From Sphagnum compactum (Eukaryota; Bryophyta; Sphagnopsida; Sphagnales): a stretch of 64,000 nucleotides of DNA. A program made the position numbers and the translations under genes. Positions 60,045-64,000 of this stretch are shown in pieces. Each line of letters starts with the position of its first letter. The first letter of the stretch is position 1. The stretch is taken from positions 11,222,001-11,286,000 of the forward strand of contig OZ234501.1 in the NCBI GenBank assembly GCA_965153455.1, read 5' to 3'. The notes under the pieces were generated by a model. That model was given only the letters and a program-made list of their open reading frames with translations, did no database searches and had not been told where the DNA came from.

Positions 60045-60800
60045 GGGGTTTGGTTACAATTTTGTCATATGCTCTATGGTTTTGTTGTTAGGCTTTGATG
60101 GATGGGAAACAAGTTCCATTAAATTCTAGCTTGCAAAATCTTAGGATGCTTGAAATTAATAAACAACAACAACAACTACTACTACTACTATACTACTACA
60201 TGCCCCCAACAAAATTTTAGCATTACCAAAAAAAAAAGAGAAGTCAAATGATGTACCTAATTCACTTTCTTGGGATTAATTTTTTCCTTTCTCCTTTCCT
60301 TTATGCTTAAAGAAAGTTCTTTGGTTAAAGAAATAAAATCACCAATTTTGTCTTATGTCATGGTTTTATTATGGATGGAATATTTTCCACCAAGATCTAG
60401 CTTGCAAAGGCCTAGGGTGCTTAAATTGAGCAACAACTACAAGCTACCCTAAGAAGTTTTTTTTAGGCATAAAACAAAATGTTTTTAACCTAATTCACTT
60501 CCTTGGGTTCAATTTTCCTAACTCTTTTATGCTTAATGAGAGTCCTTTGGTAAAAGAAATAGAATTATGATTTTTGTCTTATGTTAAGGTTTTGATTTTA
60601 GGATTTTAGGATTGATGGAAAAAAGATTCATCAAGATCTAGCTTGCAAAATCTTAGGATGCTTGAGTAACAACAATTTTTTAGTATTGAAAAAAGTCAAA
60701 CAAAATTATATATACCTAATTCACTTCCTTGGGTTTGAATTTTTCCTATTTTTTTTAATGCTTAAAGGGAAGTCCTTGGATAACAAGTCTTTAGAATAGC
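60045..60800 (+). repeat. Three imperfect copies of a 240-270 bp repeat
   Basis: CTAGCTTGCAAAATCTTAGG and variants lie at 60126, 60397 and 60638. Each is preceded by GATGGA-type sequence and followed by GATGCTTG, AACAACAA, CCTAATTCACTT, CTTGGG and ATGCTTAA in the same order, then TCCTTTGGT-like sequence. Periods are about 271 and 241, with the difference largely due to an expanded AAC/ACT run in copy 1. No coding potential is seen. Confidence 0.8.
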
Positions 60801-63300
60801 CTCCATTTGTTGGTCTCCTCTACACCAAAAGTCCACTTGTTGCCAAGGAGTAAAAACAAATATTGGGAATTGAAGTACAATGTGTGTATTTAGTGCATTG
60901 GACTCATTTAATGCATTAAAACATTTGTTGGGCGATGGGAACTTGGAAAGAGACACACACATTGGCAATTGCACAATCCATAACTTATACCCCCACTAAG
61001 TAAGAGGGGGGGGAGGAGAGGGGTGGCACTAAATTTGTGTCTAGATTCCTTAAGTTTGAATATTGTGGGTGGCTTGAATATGGGATGATCTGTTTTAATT
61101 AAGTTTGCCTCCATAATAACACATGGTGAATTGTGGATTTATTTAAAGATGTTCAATTAAAAAGAGGTATCAATTGTAAAGTGTCCAAAAGGGCTCCAAA
61201 TTCTCATATCCAAGGAGCCATTACTAAAGCTAGCTAGCTTGTTTGTTTGTTTGTTTGTTTCATACTTAATGAAAGCATCGCTTGATTAGCAGAGTTTTTT
61301 TGTAGTTTTTAACATAGTTGCAAATTTCACCATCAACTATGCAAAGGAGGGCTACTTTTAGTGCTAATCACAAGGGTGGGTGTCATTGGGTATGTATGTA
61401 TTAGTGGACTCATTTGTAGTTGGATGCACTTATTTAGTACCACCTAGTGGTTTGATTGTTGACCTGAGTTTAAATGGAGAGATGAGAGCACGGACTTGCT
61501 AAGGATCTTTTTTTTTTGGGTTTGGTTTGGTTTGGTTTGGTTGGGTGCATGAGAGATCGATCACAAGGGAGAATTCTAGTTTGACAATATAGATCTCCCA
61601 ACAATGTTGGCAGCTTAACGATTGCTATGAAAGTTGCAAACTTTCAATGATGGACAAACACTACTAGGCACTTCAAGCATTGAGTGAGAGGGTTGGACGA
61701 GCCTGGTATTTCCTTGTACCAATTGTGTGATGTAGCCAAAGTGGCTGTTAATTAATTATCCAGGAAAAAAAAAAAAAACCCAAATATAGCACACACTAAT
61801 ATGATTAAAAAAAAATAAAATCTCTTTACTTCTATACTCTTGGCTACCTAATTGGAACTTATTATAAAAATCTGGTGAATTTGGGCCATTTTTTCCCCCC
61901 ACTGAAAAACCCTTTTGTATAGGTTGAAATCATATTTTTTTGTAGGTCAAAATTTGGCGAAAATTTGCGATCATGAGCCTTGTTAGCTTCTCCATCTTTG
62001 GAGATTTGTTGGCAATTTTGGCCACTAGGGTTGGTGCAATACATGTTAGGTTTCAACTTCCAACTTCCTTGACTTGATCCTTTCATATCCATCATAAGTT
62101 TGGTTGACTATAAAATATTGGAGATTATGTATTGGCATGCATGCAATGCATGTTAGCAAACTACATTTTTCCAGTCCCCTCCTCTTTCCACCCCCCCACC
62201 ACCCAAAACAAAAGCCAATTATGACCTGAAACCCAACTTTTGTCGCCAGACTCCCCAGGTGTTGTCTCTGCAGTATTCACTTCCATTTTAGTTGGTTGGT
62301 CATAGGATTGACCAATTTATAATTATAAATAAATAAATAAATATTTTTTCCATATAAATTCTTAAAATAAATTAATAATGAATCAAATTTTTTATTGCAA
62401 TTTTTTTTTTTAGGAGAGATAACAAGTCCTTACTACAAAGAGGACTGCAAATTGGATCACTGAAACCCATCACCCTATAAAAGAAAACCCATCACCTTGT
62501 GTCTCAAAAGAAAAGAAAAGAAAGAAAACCCATCACCTAGTGTGTCAAAAACTAAATTCAAAAAGTTGGAAAAATAAAATTAAAAAAAAAAAAACACCCC
62601 TCATCATCTTGTTGGTATAATACAAGAAAATGGGTCCCAAAACATTTTTTATTTTTATTTTGAAGTCCCCCCTCAAGGCTTTAACCTAAGACTTGGGCAA
62701 AAGATTTTAACATTTGTGAAAACTTCAAACACAAACTATGGTTTAGGCTTTAGGGTTTAGGGCTACAAAGCTAGTTAGTTACTTACTTACACACATACTC
62801 AATCATTCATTTGAGGCTCTCATGTTGATATTTTGATTACTAAACTTTTTGTTGATGCATCTTCAAAGGTTGGAAAAGATTCAACAAAGGATACACAAAG
62901 CTGATTGCAATTTATTTTTAAAAAAAAACAAAAAAAATAAAAATAAAAATATTCAGTATCTATGATACTACTACCATAACAAAATGTTTTAAGATAAAAT
63001 AATATTGTCAGCTAAAAACTAGTAAGGCTGAAAATAATGGGTGGTGGTGTGAAATTTTTCTTTTGAATATTTGAGTTTTTTGAGTGTTTTTTTTTTTTGG
63101 GGTTTTTTGGGTGTCTCTTTTTGTGCATGTAGGAGTGACCTGAATTAAAAGTACTAGCTAGTAGAGAGAGTTTTTTTTAACAACTAAAAATATGACACTT
63201 TGTTCTGACAAACTGAACATAGTTTCCAATGACTTGTCAGTCCAGCTTTGACATTTTTTCTGTAAGTAGCTAAGTAGCTGACAAACCAGATTTACCCAAC
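60800..63300. other. Intergenic DNA with simple repeats
   Basis: No gene is supported. Present are (GTTT)n at about 61239-61260, (GGTTT)n at 61517-61542, a threefold AAACCCATCACC repeat at about 62463-62540, many poly-A/poly-T runs, and TTTAGGGTTTAGGG at 62750-62762. Confidence 0.55.
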
Positions 63301-63324
63301 TGCACTCTCTCTGACTTCTCTCAA

Positions 63325-63332
63325 CTATAAAT
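63325..63332 (+). promoter_or_regulatory. Possible TATA box of an unseen plus-strand transcript
   Basis: CTATAAAT sits in a CT-rich context (CACTCTCTCTGACTTCTCTC before it, CCCACCCAACACCACTCC after it), the layout of many plant TATA promoters. No coding region starts within the remaining 670 bases, so any gene would have a long leader, be non-coding, or lie beyond the window. Confidence 0.25.
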
Positions 63333-64000
63333 CCCACCCAACACCACTCCAGACTCCAGATTTTCAATTACTCAAAGTCAAATTGCAACAGTAGGTAAAA
63401 AGGATTCCACATCCCAAAGCCAAAGTGTTTTGTATTTTTATAAAAATTTTATATAAATATTTATAAGATTGCATCAGCAAAAAAAAGAAAGGAAAAGAAA
63501 CCCCCCTTACCTCCTCCCCCCACAATAAATTAAATTTAAAAAAAAAGAAAAAAAAAAGGAAAACAAAACTTCATTGGAAGTTGGAATAAAAAGGTATTCA
63601 AGTCTTAGTGAAAGATATGGGTTTGATAAAAAAAAAAAAAAACCTCATCTCTAAGTGTTTAGGGTATTTATGAGACTCTTGTTTTTTTTTTTGCATGCTT
63701 CTTTTCTTCTCTATTTTAGTGTTTTTGCCATTTGAACTCATAAAAGCTAAGTTACCATGCTCTCCCTAAACCCTAAACTTCCAACCCAAACTAAACTTAC
63801 ATGCACTTGATTGGAATTTTTAGCATTCCAAACAGTTGATGGATGGTACTCCAACAATTGGGATTGTGTTCATTCCGTAGTAATGAGTCAATCACTATCC
63901 CTAATCTCACCGATTTTTACCAATGAACCCAATGTGGTCGACTTTTAGACGAAGGCGAGTAGTAGCTTTAATCATATCCTCTGAAAGATCTTAAAAGTGG

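Overview
This is nuclear DNA of a land plant. The evidence is TTTAGGG-type telomere motifs, three intron-containing genes of plant families, and decayed plant-type LTR, CACTA and hAT elements. Intergenic DNA is very AT-rich, most ABCC introns are short (about 50-280 bases), and both the gag and hAT remnants look like types common outside flowering plants. I therefore favour a non-seed plant (bryophyte or lycophyte), but only weakly. No organelle, viral or bacterial sequence was recognised.

Layout. 1-17.9 kb is repeat territory: low-complexity AT tracts, a TACC/TAGG tract, a degenerate CCCTTTT-rich tract, a CACTA-type terminus, a 5'-LTR/leader/gag fragment on the minus strand (about 3.6-6.05 kb), and a CACTA TNP2 transposase relic (6.7-7.4 kb, minus). 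These are followed by a 390-410 bp triplicated repeat, a GAGCTC-rich block, an inverted telomere-motif junction, and a two-exon zinc-finger gene relic with an in-frame stop (11.2-12.05 kb). A long AT desert comes next, ending in a 153-bp tandem repeat at 17 kb.

17.9-39.9 kb is the gene island. A HIRIP3-type H2A-H2B chaperone gene (plus, 9 exons, 531 aa) comes first. An RZ-1-type glycine-rich RNA-binding protein gene follows (plus, 3 coding exons, 236 aa, preceded by an inferred 5'-UTR intron). An ABCC13-type ABC transporter gene (minus, 31 coding exons modelled, 1379 aa) converges on it tail to tail. All three models give continuous reading frames with matching splice phases, so all three look intact. 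They act in different processes (chromatin, RNA processing, membrane transport) and nothing suggests they form one system.

39.9-64 kb is again gene-poor: AT-rich sequence, a GC-richer island at 44.0-44.95 kb that resembles an LTR-type repeat, a heavily decayed hAT-type transposase (55.8-57.5 kb, minus), and a cluster of minisatellites and microsatellites at 58.9-60.8 kb.

I found no convincing undescribed biological system. The most useful observations are the duplicated 106-bp exon in HIRIP3, the E2F site/telo-box/TATA cluster in its promoter, the GC-AG intron splitting the first Walker A region of the transporter, a repeat shared by the HIRIP3 upstream array and an ABCC13 intron, and the telomere-motif inversion beside a zinc-finger gene relic.
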